The notes under the pieces were generated by a model that had not been told where the DNA came from, ran no database searches, and saw only the letters and a list, made by a program, of their open reading frames with translations. Below, in pieces: positions 8,113 through 17,241 of a stretch of 33,702 nucleotides of DNA (its first letter is position 1; every line of letters begins with the position of its first letter). The stretch covers positions 1 through 33,702 of the forward strand of contig DYSC01000010.1 of NCBI GenBank assembly GCA_020726365.1. The letters are read 5' to 3'. Origin of the DNA: Porphyromonas sp. (GTDB lineage Bacteria; Bacteroidota; Bacteroidia; Bacteroidales; Paludibacteraceae). The translations under genes were made by a program, and so were the position numbers.

Positions 8113-9486
8113 TCAGATTTTCGCAAACACCTCGCCGGCAAATTTATCCAATCCCGGATCGCGGGCTCCCATAAGTAAGAGTACATCGTTACCTGTAAAA
8201 TGAGGTTTTACAGCATCAACAAATTGGTTTCGGTCTTCTACAAAATAGGCTTTTTTACCTAAGAGGCGTAAGTCTTCAATAAGGTCGTTTGCCGAAATGT
8301 CTTTTACGGCTGTACCTCCAGCATAAAAAATTTCGCTCATCCAAATTTCGTCTTGTTCGCGGAGGGCGGCTGCAATTTCGGACACAAAATCGGCACGCAA
8401 AAAGCGTGTTGGCTTATAGCCATGCGGTTGAAACCATGCTATTACTTTGGGAGCTACAGGCTGACAGGCCAAAATAGAAGCAGCGCATTTGGCTGGATTG
8501 TGGGCGTAGTCGTCAATCAGAATTACACCGTTTTTTTGTCCGATTACCTGATGCCTGCGGTATATGCCTTCGTAATTTGCCAAAGCGGCAGCAGCCGTTT
8601 CGTTGCTCACACCCAAGCGGCTCACCACTGCAATAGCAGCGAGTGCGTTTTCCATATTATGCCGACCTACGGTTTGCATTTTAAATGGCGTACCGGCAAT
8701 TTCGAAATTAATTTCGAACCCATTTTGACTAAAATTTGTAGCTTTAAATCCCGCTTCGATGGCATCGTCCACCGCAAAATCGTTGGCAGCATTGGTCGAA
8801 ATTTGAGAGGCTAATTTATTCGAGCGGTTGGTGATAAAAATGTCTTTCGTATTGTCGCGGAAAGTGCCGAAAAGCTGCATCAGCTCATCAATTTCCTGAT
8901 GATCTTTATCAATATTGAGCAATAAACCAATTTCGGGATGGTATTGTACAATAGACCCATCGCTTTCGTCGGCTTCAATCACTAACCAATCGCCTTTGCC
9001 CACTTTGGCATTACCAATTTTTCCCTTGCGAATAATGCTGGTAAGTCCCGCTCCGCTAATAATGCTTGGCTCAAGTCCGGACTGTTCCAAAATATCGAAA
9101 ATCATAGCCGAAGTCGTACTTTTGCCCGATGTACCACCTACGGCAATAGCCTTTTTGCTGTCGGCAATTAGCGCCAACACAGCTGAGCGACGAAGAATAG
9201 GAATATTCAATTCTTTTGCTTTCTGAACTTCAAAAACGGTATCCTCAATAGCGGTAGAAACCACCACCAAATCCGTTTCGACTGTTATTCCACTTCCATC
9301 CTGCACAAAACATTTTATGCCTTCGGCTTCGAGTTTGGTGCGCGTTTCGTTCGGTTCGCCCTGAACAAAATAGCGGTCGCTGCCACTTACATTTTTGCCA
9401 ATACCACTCAAGTACTGCGCAATGGCACTCATGCCTGTTCCGGCAACTCCAATAAAAAATATGTTGTTGAAATTGGAAATGTTCAT
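8113..9486 (-). CDS. MurC/Mpl-type Mur ligase
   Basis: A cytoplasmic ATP-dependent amide ligase of 457 residues. The N-terminal Rossmann part (FIGVAGTGMSAIAQYL, then VSGSD) is typical of UDP-MurNAc binding in MurC and Mpl. The P-loop is GTSGKST (118-124), and the central domain has LLNIDKDHQEIDE and GRHNMENALAA. The C-terminal domain has DDYAHNPAK and a late GARDPG. It either adds L-Ala to UDP-MurNAc (MurC) or ligates recycled tripeptide (Mpl). GTSGKST differs from the GTHGKTT usual for both, so this may be a Bacteroidota-specific paralogue. It stands alone, not in a dcw cluster, which argues against it being the main MurC. It follows rimM on the same strand after 130 bases. Confidence 0.85.
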   Translation of the reverse strand: MNISNFNNIFFIGVAGTGMSAIAQYLSGIGKNVSGSDRYFVQGEPNETRTKLEAEGIKCFVQDGSGITVETDLVVVSTAIEDTVFEVQKAKELNIPILRRSAVLALIADSKKAIAVGGTSGKSTTSAMIFDILEQSGLEPSIISGAGLTSIIRKGKIGNAKVGKGDWLVIEADESDGSIVQYHPEIGLLLNIDKDHQEIDELMQLFGTFRDNTKDIFITNRSNKLASQISTNAANDFAVDDAIEAGFKATNFSQNGFEINFEIAGTPFKMQTVGRHNMENALAAIAVVSRLGVSNETAAAALANYEGIYRRHQVIGQKNGVILIDDYAHNPAKCAASILACQPVAPKVIAWFQPHGYKPTRFLRADFVSEIAAALREQDEIWMSEIFYAGGTAVKDISANDLIEDLRLLGKKAYFVEDRNQFVDAVKPHFTGNDVLLLMGARDPGLDKFAGEVFAKI

Positions 9487-9616
9487 AAAGTTAGAAATTA
9501 GATGTTAATACCTGAATAGCGTTGACCGTTTTTCGACTTATTTATGTCTTATTTTTCTTTTAAAATTAAAAAAATATGATAATGACCCATTGTTGATAAC
9601 GGGAAATATTATTTGC

Positions 9617-10135
9617 CTACAATTCCAGTAGCCCTATCGGCAAATCCACTGTGATTCGTTTGTTTTCGTGGTCGATTTCCTGAATATAATCGTCGCCAAC
9701 GGGAATTAGGAGTTCGTCATCGGCTGTGGGAATGACAAAAAGAGCGTTTTCGGTGGTTTGATCTATTTCCGAAATAATGCCAATTTCGCCAAGCTGAGCG
9801 TCGATAAGTGTAAAGCCAACGAAATAGTCGAGCTCAATTTCGGTGTTTTCTACTTTTTCGAGGTATTGTTTTGGTAAATAAACTGTTAGTCCCGAAAAGG
9901 AGCGTGCTTTTTCGTCAGAACTGATGCCTTCAAACTTCACTAATGCAGTTTCGTTTGATTTGAAGCGATATTCTTCGATAAAAAATGGCACGAATATTCC
10001 CTGCCTTTCGATAATAAAATAAGACACATCCTCGCTGTCGAATACATCGGAAGTAAAACTAAATGCCATTTCGCCATTTATACCATGTGGTTTGTTTATT
10101 TGACCAATAGGGAAAATATCTTCTTTTTTTATCAT
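9617..10135 (-). CDS. rimM: Ribosome maturation factor RimM
   Basis: RimM binds ribosomal protein S19 and helps mature the 3' domain of 16S rRNA in the 30S subunit. The 172 residues match the family length. The N-terminal RimM barrel contains IGQINKPHGINGEM (10-23), the family hallmark, and later LVKFEGISSDEKARSFSGLTVYL. A PRC-barrel domain follows with IDQTTENALFVIPTADDELLIPV and ends RITVDLPIGLLEL. The start is ATG 10133-10135. The usual rpsP-rimM-trmD neighbours are absent, which is common in Bacteroidota. Confidence 0.95.
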   Translation of the reverse strand: MIKKEDIFPIGQINKPHGINGEMAFSFTSDVFDSEDVSYFIIERQGIFVPFFIEEYRFKSNETALVKFEGISSDEKARSFSGLTVYLPKQYLEKVENTEIELDYFVGFTLIDAQLGEIGIISEIDQTTENALFVIPTADDELLIPVGDDYIQEIDHENKRITVDLPIGLLEL

Positions 10136-10161
10136 AACTTTTTTGTCAAAATTGATGCTTA

Positions 10162-10169
10162 CAAAGATA
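10162..10169 (-). promoter_or_regulatory. -7 box for rimM
   Basis: On the minus strand this reads TATCTTTG, 26 bases before the ATG, and matches TAnnTTTG. The -33 element is not canonical. Confidence 0.55.
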
Positions 10170-10230
10170 AGTCAAATAATCGGGTTCGTACATAATCAAC
10201 GGCATTGATTTTGATAGTGTGTTTTTTAAA

Positions 10231-10261
10231 TTGCGACATCGCAATAAAAAAAGTATATTTG
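10231..10261 (+). promoter_or_regulatory. Promoter of tamL
   Basis: TTG at 10231-10233 and TATATTTG at 10254-10261 are about 20 bases apart, near the sigma-ABfr consensus. The ATG lies 26 bases after the -7 box. It is divergent from the rimM promoter. Confidence 0.6.
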
Positions 10262-10287
10262 CAACTCGAATCAGCTAACCCAACTCA

Positions 10288-12573
10288 ATGAGTATATCAC
10301 GTATTTTATCAGGTATTATTTTTCTTGTAATTTTTGTGCTATTGTGGGGATGTAGTAGTACTAAATTTGTGGGCGAAGGAGAATATCTGCTTGATAAAAC
10401 GGAAATTAAGCCGGATACAAAAGAAATTTCTGTAAGTGAGTTGAACGAATACCGTCGCCAAACACCCAATACCAATGTGCTTGGTTTTTTCAGGATGCAG
10501 CTTGGTATTTTTAACCTTTCGCCTAAAGACACGACAAGCGAATGGAACCGGTTCTGGAGCAGAACTTTTAGAAATTTAGGAGAACCACCCGTTATTTTTG
10601 ACCCTATATTAGCGAAGTTATCGGCACAACAAATTCAATTGTTATACAAAAACAGAGGTTATATTAATGCTGTAACAGATACTAATTTAGTTTATAAAGG
10701 CAAAAAGGTGAAGGTGGAATACCTTATTAAGTCCAATAAGCCATACAAAGTACGTAATTATAGCACCATTTCGAATCATCCTGTTTTCGATTCTATTGCT
10801 TCCGATTCGGCGCGGTCTTCGGTTCGTAGGGGTATGAATTTCGATACAGATATTCTGAATCAGGAACGTGAACGTATTGCTTCGCGAATGCGAAATTCAG
10901 GTTATTATAATTTTATCAAAGATTTTATTGTTTATTCGGCTGATAGTGCGCAGAAAAGTAATCAGGTGGATATTAAGTTAGATATTAAATCGAATTTTAA
11001 AAATAATAGTGCGCCTATTAATTGGTTAGTCTTTCGACAGTATTATGTTGGTAAAGTGTGTTTTATACTGAACAAAACGAGTACAACTGATACCATAGCA
11101 ACGCAACAGGTTGATACCGTTTCGTTTCGAAATTATTATTTGATAGATGCCAAAAACCGTTTTGTAGAGTTGGATGCTTTGATTCACAATTCGTTTATTG
11201 AACCAAATAGTTTGTACAACGACCTTGCTGTAGAACGCACATATTCGGCTCTCAACACATTAGCACCAATTAAATATGTGAACATCTCCTTCAAAGAAAC
11301 GGATGTGCCCGATGTGTTGGATTCGTATATCTACATTGTTCCTGCAAAAACAATTAATGTGTCGGCAGAAGTGGAAGGTACACTTACCAAAGGGTATTTG
11401 GGCGGAGCAATGCAGTTGGGTTACATGAATAAAAATCAATTTAAAGGGGCAGAAACACTGACTTTGCAAGGCAGAATGGCGCTTGAAAAGCAAAACTTAG
11501 AGTGGGCACGAGAGCTAAGTGGGCAGGTGCGGCTTATGTTCCCGAAGTTTTTGTTTCCATTTGGAAGTTACGATTTTAAACGAAGAGTACATGCCAATAC
11601 CGAATATACGACGAATATTAGTTATCATAACAGACCTAATGAGTTTACAACCAATAATTTAATGGGAGGTATGAATTATTCGTGGGCGAAAAGCAAATAC
11701 CGTCATAAATTCGAATTGTTCAACCTGAGTTATGTGTATTTTCCTAAAATCGACGACAATTTCCGAGCTACTTACATCATTCCGGGAATTTATAATAAAT
11801 ACAATTACGATGACCATTTTATTATGCGTATGGGTTACAGTGGTTCTGTGAGTGGTTTTAATCCAAACCGTCCGCTTCGTAATTATACTGTTAATAATTA
11901 TAATTTCGAGAGTGCAGGGAATATTTTGTATTTAGCCAATAAAATATTGAATACGCCTAAGGAGGCTGATGGTTTTTATAAACTCTTTAATGTGCGTTAC
12001 TCCCAATATATTCGTGCTGAGTATAATACAACGTATTATCAGATTTTTGATAAGAATAATCGATTGGTTTATCATGCCGGATTTGGGGCAGGCTTGCCTT
12101 TTGGAAATGCCAGTATTATACCTTACGAACGCCGGTTTTACAGTGGAGGAGCCAATAGCGTAAGGGGTTGGCGCGAAGCTGAACTCGGACCGGGTGTATA
12201 TCAACGGATTGTAAATCGTCCGCGCGACTACAATCAGGTGGGCGATTTAAAATTAGATTTGAATGTAGAATATCGCACCAAACTTTTTTGGGTTATAGAA
12301 GGTGCTTTGTTTGCTGATGCCGGAAATATTTGGACTATAAATGATTACAGTGTAGAGCAACCTGGCGGACAATTTCAGCTCAATAGCTTTTACAAACAAA
12401 TTGCATTGTCGTATGGCGCAGGTATGCGATTCGATTTTTCATTTTTTATATTCCGGTTCGATATGGGTGTTCGCCTATTTGACCCCGTGAATGCGGTTGC
12501 CGAACGTTGGCGATTCTCACCCAATTGGGGAAATGATTTTCGATTCCATATAGGTATAGGGTATCCATTTTAG
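10288..12573 (+). CDS. tamL: Lipidated TamA-like outer membrane assembly factor (TamL)
   Basis: A 761-residue outer membrane protein of the Omp85 superfamily. It begins with an SPII signal (hydrophobic stretch then LLWGCSS, lipidated Cys22), which separates Bacteroidota TamL from ordinary TamA. POTRA-like domains follow (about 60-330; FDPILAKLSAQQIQLLYKNRGYINA). The rest is a C-terminal 16-strand-type barrel that includes RRFYSGGANSVRGWRE, the conserved Omp85 barrel motif with VRGW/xRGF, and ends GNDFRFHIGIGYPF with the typical terminal phenylalanine. TamL is thought to work with TamB in outer membrane homeostasis. No tamB is in the window. ATG 10288 is well placed after its promoter. Confidence 0.9.
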   Translation: MSISRILSGIIFLVIFVLLWGCSSTKFVGEGEYLLDKTEIKPDTKEISVSELNEYRRQTPNTNVLGFFRMQLGIFNLSPKDTTSEWNRFWSRTFRNLGEPPVIFDPILAKLSAQQIQLLYKNRGYINAVTDTNLVYKGKKVKVEYLIKSNKPYKVRNYSTISNHPVFDSIASDSARSSVRRGMNFDTDILNQERERIASRMRNSGYYNFIKDFIVYSADSAQKSNQVDIKLDIKSNFKNNSAPINWLVFRQYYVGKVCFILNKTSTTDTIATQQVDTVSFRNYYLIDAKNRFVELDALIHNSFIEPNSLYNDLAVERTYSALNTLAPIKYVNISFKETDVPDVLDSYIYIVPAKTINVSAEVEGTLTKGYLGGAMQLGYMNKNQFKGAETLTLQGRMALEKQNLEWARELSGQVRLMFPKFLFPFGSYDFKRRVHANTEYTTNISYHNRPNEFTTNNLMGGMNYSWAKSKYRHKFELFNLSYVYFPKIDDNFRATYIIPGIYNKYNYDDHFIMRMGYSGSVSGFNPNRPLRNYTVNNYNFESAGNILYLANKILNTPKEADGFYKLFNVRYSQYIRAEYNTTYYQIFDKNNRLVYHAGFGAGLPFGNASIIPYERRFYSGGANSVRGWREAELGPGVYQRIVNRPRDYNQVGDLKLDLNVEYRTKLFWVIEGALFADAGNIWTINDYSVEQPGGQFQLNSFYKQIALSYGAGMRFDFSFFIFRFDMGVRLFDPVNAVAERWRFSPNWGNDFRFHIGIGYPF

Positions 12574-12604
12574 ATATAGATGTATAGTTTCACAAGTTTA
12601 TTGT

Positions 12605-12612
12605 TATCTTTG
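12605..12612 (+). promoter_or_regulatory. -7 box for the C10 protease gene
   Basis: TATCTTTG matches TAnnTTTG, 33 bases before the ATG. A very A-rich stretch just before the ATG (AAAAAAAT) is typical of Bacteroidota translation starts. Confidence 0.55.
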
Positions 12613-12644
12613 TTTTTAAATATGTAAATTTTTAATAAAAAAAT

Positions 12645-15176
12645 ATGAAGAAAATTTTATTCTTATTCTCATTATTTGTTCTTGCATTGCCATCGGTCAT
12701 GGCTAAATCGAGAACTCAATCAGAGGCTTATCAAATAGCTAATAGCAACAAGATAAAGTCGTTAAACGGAGCTAAAAAAGCGAGTGCAACTAACGAGCAG
12801 TTGGTAATAGCTTACAGCAAAAGCTCAAAAAACAAAGATGGGAAGTTAATTGCTTCGTATTACGTATTTAACAAATCAAACAATGCAGGGTTTGTAATAG
12901 TATCGGGCGATGATAGAGCAAAGCAAATATTAGGATATAGCGATGAAGGTAGTTTTGATCAAAACAACTTACCTGAAAATTTCAAATATTGGTTATCTCT
13001 TTACGAAAACGAAATTATGCAATTGCCATCAATGGAAGTTTCTATTCCTAATGCCACACAACAAATTGTTAATAGCCAACCCCTCAAAACTCCCGATGTA
13101 TTTAATTTCGAACCATCTATTTCTCCACTTTTAGGTCAAATAAAATGGGATCAAGATGCACCATACAATGATTTGTGTCCATTGATACCTCCAGAAAACA
13201 CCTCTCGCTCGGTAACAGGCTGTGTAGCAACAGGTATGGCTCAAGTAATGAAGTATCACGAGTGGCCAGTAACAGGTACCGGTTCCAAAACATACACAAC
13301 TTCTACTCATGAAATTAATTTATCGGTGAATTTTGCTAATACTACCTTTGATTGGGCTAATATGGCTGACACTTACAGTGATTCAAGTACAACTGCTCAA
13401 AAATCGGCTGTTGCAACTTTGATGTACAATTGTGGGGTGGCAGTAGAGATGGATTATGCGGAATCAAGCGGCGCCTACACAACAGATATGGCAAAAGCAT
13501 TGCGAGATAATTTTGGTTACGACCCCAATTTACAACAATACTACAGAAACTATTATTCCAGAACGGAATGGGAGGATAAAATTAAATCTGAATTAAATGC
13601 TTTTCGTCCTGTGCTGTATGCAGGGCAGTCTTCGGAAGGTGGACACTTGTTTGTGTGTGATGGGTACGACAGTAATAACTTATACCATATAAATTGGGGT
13701 TGGAGTGGAACTTCAAATGGGTATTTTGAATTGTCGGCACTAAACCCATCTACTCATGGCGTAGGTGGTGGAGTTGGCGGTTTTAATAGTGGACAAGACA
13801 TTGTTGTTGGAGTTCAAAAGCCAACTTCTTCTTTACCTTCTTACCTGCTTTTTATGAGTGACACCTTACAAACTAACGTAAAGACTTTAGCATTGTCGGG
13901 TAATGTAACAATCACTGCAACAGATATGTATAATAGAGGTGTTAATAATTACGGGGCAAAATTTACTGTTGGATTGTATGATAATAGCGGAATTTTTATT
14001 CAAACAGTAGCATCTACTACATCTACTACTATTAACTCTAATTATGGTTATTCATCGATAGACAAAATAGTAACTTTACCAACGTTAGCCAACGGAACTT
14101 ACCGATTGTATTATATCTACAAAGAGTCTTCAGCTACGGCATGGACTATTGTGAGGGCTCCGGTAGGCACTTCAAACTATGTACAAGTAACAGTTAATAA
14201 CAATCTGGCAACATTTGACTCTACTCCTACTGCAGTGTATCCTAACTTACAACTTACTAATTTGAGTGTTGTCGGTAATATCTATCAAAATCAAAATGCA
14301 GAATACCACCTAAGCATTACCAATAGTGGAGCAGAGTACAACTCAGCAATGATTTTGTACTTAGAGTCAAAAACAGACGAAGACGTTTATGAAATTTTGA
14401 CTACTGATCAAATAAACATTATTAATGGAGAAACTAAAGATTTTACAATAACAGCTAAAACAACATTGGCTCCAGGCGAGTATTACTTGTCGGTGGTATA
14501 TGATCCATTAAACAATTATGATGTTATGTCAACTGGCGATGTGTTGGGTACAAGTATTTTAAAATCGATACTGGCTACTCCAACTCAAGCACCTGCATTG
14601 TCGCTTACTACAGCTATTTCGTTTCCAGATGCAAGCCACGTTTACAAAAGTACCGCTCAATTAACAGCAGTTGTACAAAACACAGGTGGTTTGTTTGATA
14701 ATAAAATGATAGCATTTATTTTTCCATCAACGGGAGGTCAATCTTTGACCTATAGTGGCTACCAAGATGTGTTGATTGACAATGGACTAACCAAAACAGT
14801 AAAATTTAATAACCCTATTGATCTATCTGCAGGCAACTACAAAATAGGTGTATATTATTATAATAATGGATGGAATCGGCTGGGCAGTACTTTGAATTTT
14901 ACATTGTTGGATGATATTACTTCAGTAAACAAATCAAGTATCTCAAATGAATTATTGATATTCCCTAATCCTGCGTCTGATTTTATTTCATTTAGCACAT
15001 CGGAAAACATACAAGAAATTTTGATAGTTGATATGTTTGGTAAAAATGTATTGTGTATGGGAAGTTCAAAACAAAATCAATTCACTATCCAAATTAGCCA
15101 CTTATCATCTGGAACTTATATTATTAAAGTGAAAACAGATAGTGGAGTAAAAGTTAATAAGTTTATCAAACAATAA
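12645..15176 (+). CDS. C10 family (streptopain-like) cysteine protease with T9SS sorting domain
   Basis: A secreted 843-residue protease. Domains in order: SPI signal peptide (1-20, ending VMA); a Spi/prodomain-like region (about 25-130) with the repeated phrase AGFVIVSGDDRAKQILGYSD; the C10 catalytic domain (about 160-390) with nucleophile Cys193 in TGCVATGMAQVMKYH, His334 in GGHLFVCDGYD and INWGWSG at 349-355; two or three Ig-like beta domains (about 400-760); and a C-terminal type A sorting domain (IFPNPASDFISF ... LSSGTYIIKVKT) for export by the type IX system and surface attachment or release. Streptopain, interpain and PrtT are relatives. The prodomain should keep it inactive until processed. 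A lipoprotein gene follows after 28 bases, probably in the same transcript. Confidence 0.93.
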   Translation: MKKILFLFSLFVLALPSVMAKSRTQSEAYQIANSNKIKSLNGAKKASATNEQLVIAYSKSSKNKDGKLIASYYVFNKSNNAGFVIVSGDDRAKQILGYSDEGSFDQNNLPENFKYWLSLYENEIMQLPSMEVSIPNATQQIVNSQPLKTPDVFNFEPSISPLLGQIKWDQDAPYNDLCPLIPPENTSRSVTGCVATGMAQVMKYHEWPVTGTGSKTYTTSTHEINLSVNFANTTFDWANMADTYSDSSTTAQKSAVATLMYNCGVAVEMDYAESSGAYTTDMAKALRDNFGYDPNLQQYYRNYYSRTEWEDKIKSELNAFRPVLYAGQSSEGGHLFVCDGYDSNNLYHINWGWSGTSNGYFELSALNPSTHGVGGGVGGFNSGQDIVVGVQKPTSSLPSYLLFMSDTLQTNVKTLALSGNVTITATDMYNRGVNNYGAKFTVGLYDNSGIFIQTVASTTSTTINSNYGYSSIDKIVTLPTLANGTYRLYYIYKESSATAWTIVRAPVGTSNYVQVTVNNNLATFDSTPTAVYPNLQLTNLSVVGNIYQNQNAEYHLSITNSGAEYNSAMILYLESKTDEDVYEILTTDQINIINGETKDFTITAKTTLAPGEYYLSVVYDPLNNYDVMSTGDVLGTSILKSILATPTQAPALSLTTAISFPDASHVYKSTAQLTAVVQNTGGLFDNKMIAFIFPSTGGQSLTYSGYQDVLIDNGLTKTVKFNNPIDLSAGNYKIGVYYYNNGWNRLGSTLNFTLLDDITSVNKSSISNELLIFPNPASDFISFSTSENIQEILIVDMFGKNVLCMGSSKQNQFTIQISHLSSGTYIIKVKTDSGVKVNKFIKQ

Positions 15177-15204
15177 TTTTTAATTTATTTCAATTTTTAA
15201 AATT

Positions 15205-15744
15205 ATGAGAATTATTTTTAAAATTCTTTTATTTACTCAACTTTTCGGAGTTGTTTCGTGCACAGTCAGAAAGAACTTGACTGCTGATTCAACTCAAAAA
15301 GCTGATAATCAAACAGTACAAATGACAAGACCAATAGTAATCTACAAGACAGTTAAAGATTATTCAAGTTACGTAACAGTAATAATGAACGATGAAAAAA
15401 CAAAAATAGTGAGCTATCCACATCCTTCGGATTTGTATTTTGAAGGGAAACTCTCTACTCCAATTGCCCTTAAAAATGGCTATTGGTTGGATGTAAGAGG
15501 GATAACAAAAAACGTTGTTTTTTTGAAATTCACTTACCAAGAGTATAGCAAATTTACGGAAGTGCCAAGTATCGAGTTACTGACTTCTTCTATTTTAGAA
15601 AAAAACCCGTTAGTCGAATTGGTTTATTGCCCCAACGCAGGATATGAAAGCTCTGCTTTGATAACTAATTTGAATACACTTATCGAAAAAGGACTACATG
15701 GATGTCAAAAAGAAGATATTGTTGTTTTGTCTATAGAACTATAG
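15205..15744 (+). CDS. Small lipoprotein following the C10 protease, function unknown
   Basis: The 179-residue product has a short signal peptide and lipobox FGVVSC (Cys19), so it should be anchored by lipid in the outer or inner membrane facing the periplasm. The mature part has an aromatic, mixed alpha/beta look with SYPHPSDLYFEG, NGYWLDVRGI and a late VELVYCPN. I think similar YPHPxDL/GYWLDxRGI proteins occur in other Bacteroidales as unnamed lipoproteins, but I cannot check. It lies 28 bases after the C10 protease with no terminator between them. C10 proteases in other bacteria are often paired with small Spi-type inhibitors, so an inhibitor role is possible. It does not look like the Spi prodomain fold at sequence level. 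Confidence 0.8.
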   Translation: MRIIFKILLFTQLFGVVSCTVRKNLTADSTQKADNQTVQMTRPIVIYKTVKDYSSYVTVIMNDEKTKIVSYPHPSDLYFEGKLSTPIALKNGYWLDVRGITKNVVFLKFTYQEYSKFTEVPSIELLTSSILEKNPLVELVYCPNAGYESSALITNLNTLIEKGLHGCQKEDIVVLSIEL

Positions 15745-15772
15745 ATTTTTTTTGGATTTTTCCAAAAAAAAT
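15745..15772. terminator. AT-rich hairpin immediately after the lipoprotein stop
   Basis: ATTTTTTTTGGA (15745-15756) and TCCAAAAAAAAT (15761-15772) are perfect complements around a 4-base loop. The A/T content is high, so this is weaker than the hairpin that follows. Confidence 0.5.
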
Positions 15773-15782
15773 ACTGGTGTAA

Positions 15783-15833
15783 TTACATACAAAAGCCACA
15801 TTCTAAAATATTGAATGTGGCTTTTGTATGTAA
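15783..15833. terminator. Strong bidirectional terminator, 21-bp perfect stem
   Basis: TTACATACAAAAGCCACATTC (15783-15803, 21 bases) has its exact reverse complement at 15813-15833 around a 9-base AT loop. It lies between convergent transcripts: the protease-lipoprotein pair on plus and the thioredoxin gene on minus. The stem is longer than most intrinsic terminators, with a GC patch in the middle and AT ends. Confidence 0.75.
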
Positions 15834-15868
15834 AAAATCGTACAGTCTTGTTTGAATCACAAAGAATA

Positions 15869-16303
15869 TTACTTCTTGAAAAAATGCGACTTTGTTAATG
15901 CTTCAAATTCAGCATAATCGCGGTAACCAAGCTCCGATTTGAATGTAGTAGGGCTGTTTACAAAAACGATTGTTGGCATTGCTTCAATCTTAAACTTGTG
16001 AGCTAATTCCGGTTCCTGATCCACATCAATTTTGTAAACTATTAATTTGCCTTTATACTTATTCTGAATAGCTTGTAAATGAGGAGCCAACATTTTACAC
16101 GGACGACACCAAGTAGCATGAAAATCAAGAATAATGGGTAATTTGCCTTGCCGTTTAAAGGTTTTGTTTTTATCAAAATTCCATACTTTCTCTTTAAACG
16201 TTTTTGCATTCAACTCTTCAATTTTTACATTTCCTGTTGATTGAGCTGTAGCCGACAAAGCCACAATAAGGCTAAAAAGTAATAAATAAGCTGTTTTTTT
16301 CAT
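15869..16303 (-). CDS. Periplasmic thioredoxin-family protein
   Basis: A 144-residue thioredoxin fold protein. An SPI signal (1-20, ALSATAQ) sends it to the periplasm. The active site is WCRPC at 65-69, inside LPIILDFHATWCRPCKMLAPHL, and the cis-proline loop AMPTIVF is present. WCRPC falls between thioredoxin (WCGPC) and TlpA-like sites. It probably reduces or exchanges disulfides in exported proteins. It is the last of three minus-strand genes (barrel, lipoprotein, thioredoxin) and is separated from the lipoprotein by 83 bases that contain a GTTACRA-type low-complexity tract. Confidence 0.9.
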   Translation of the reverse strand: MKKTAYLLLFSLIVALSATAQSTGNVKIEELNAKTFKEKVWNFDKNKTFKRQGKLPIILDFHATWCRPCKMLAPHLQAIQNKYKGKLIVYKIDVDQEPELAHKFKIEAMPTIVFVNSPTTFKSELGYRDYAEFEALTKSHFFKK

Positions 16304-16386
16304 TTTTCATTTTTTATTTTTGTTGATATTATTTTTTTTAATTTTCTTTTTCTTAAACTCGTAACTAAAAACTTGTAACTCGTAAC

Positions 16387-17220
16387 TTACTCTTTATATA
16401 ATAAGTTTATTTTCCCAATACGCTGTTGCGCAATACGTAAATCATTTTCTGTTTTTTGTAACAATTTTCGGGCTTGCGCAAATTTATATGTCTCCGAAAT
16501 AGCTACTTTATCAGCCTGCTGAAGCGTATAATTTAAACTATTAGCTCCTAACAACTTAACTTTTATGGCTAAGTTTTTATTTGTGTGAATAAATTCTGCA
16601 ATTCCGCCATCAGCTTCGTTTTTGAATGTGAGCTGTTCGTAGTAGCGTTCACCATCGTTGAAGGCATGGAATACTCCCGAGTTTTTTGCTACCGTATCAG
16701 TTGCAACTGTCATTCCGGCTGTTTCTACTTTTACAGCAAACTGATTTAATTTCGTCCCCGAATACATGCTTGTCAGATATGTGTCGCCGTTTTCGTCTAC
16801 TTCGTACTTTAAATAGTTTCGACCAGTATTTTGTTCACCAACTTGTGATTTATAAACATATTTTCCGATTTTCTCATATTTCTCATTTTTTTGCAAAACG
16901 AAATTTTTCAATAGTTGTGTGTAATCGGATTTTAGTTGGGCTAAAATTTTAGTGCAATAATTCAGAGTTTTAGAACTTTCGCGAAGTATTATTGTATCAT
17001 GCAGAGCAACAGCCTGTTTGCGTTTCTCAACCAAACGAGGATAGAGGGTATGAATGCTGTCTATTTTCGATTTTGCTTCGTTGAGTTTGTTGGCAGTTAT
17101 AAGCGATCGAATATTTTCGAGCCGGCTTTCGGCTTGTTCTTCTTCCTGCTTGCGGGGGTTGCACGATACAGTCACAAATATCAAAATGAGAAACAGTACA
17201 AGATTTATTTTAGAATGCAT
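16387..17220 (-). CDS. Lipoprotein with N-terminal coiled coil, unknown function
   Basis: The 277-residue product has a signal peptide and lipobox FVTVSC (Cys20). Residues about 22-115 are rich in Glu, Lys and Leu heptads and likely form a long helical coiled coil (QEEEQAESRLENIRSLI ... ILAQLKSDYTQLLKN). The middle, about 120-235, looks like a beta-rich domain, and the C-terminus returns to helix (ARKLLQKTENDLRIAQQRIGKI). I do not recognise a named family. It starts 21 bases after the beta-barrel gene, so the two are probably cotranscribed and act in the cell envelope. Confidence 0.85.
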   Translation of the reverse strand: MHSKINLVLFLILIFVTVSCNPRKQEEEQAESRLENIRSLITANKLNEAKSKIDSIHTLYPRLVEKRKQAVALHDTIILRESSKTLNYCTKILAQLKSDYTQLLKNFVLQKNEKYEKIGKYVYKSQVGEQNTGRNYLKYEVDENGDTYLTSMYSGTKLNQFAVKVETAGMTVATDTVAKNSGVFHAFNDGERYYEQLTFKNEADGGIAEFIHTNKNLAIKVKLLGANSLNYTLQQADKVAISETYKFAQARKLLQKTENDLRIAQQRIGKINLLYKE

Positions 17221-17241
17221 AATTCCGTTTTTTCAAAAATA

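Noticed and set aside
8353-8814. 153-aa plus-strand ORF
   Set aside because: It lies wholly antisense to the Mur ligase gene, which has full family motifs. It has no promoter and no recognisable domain.
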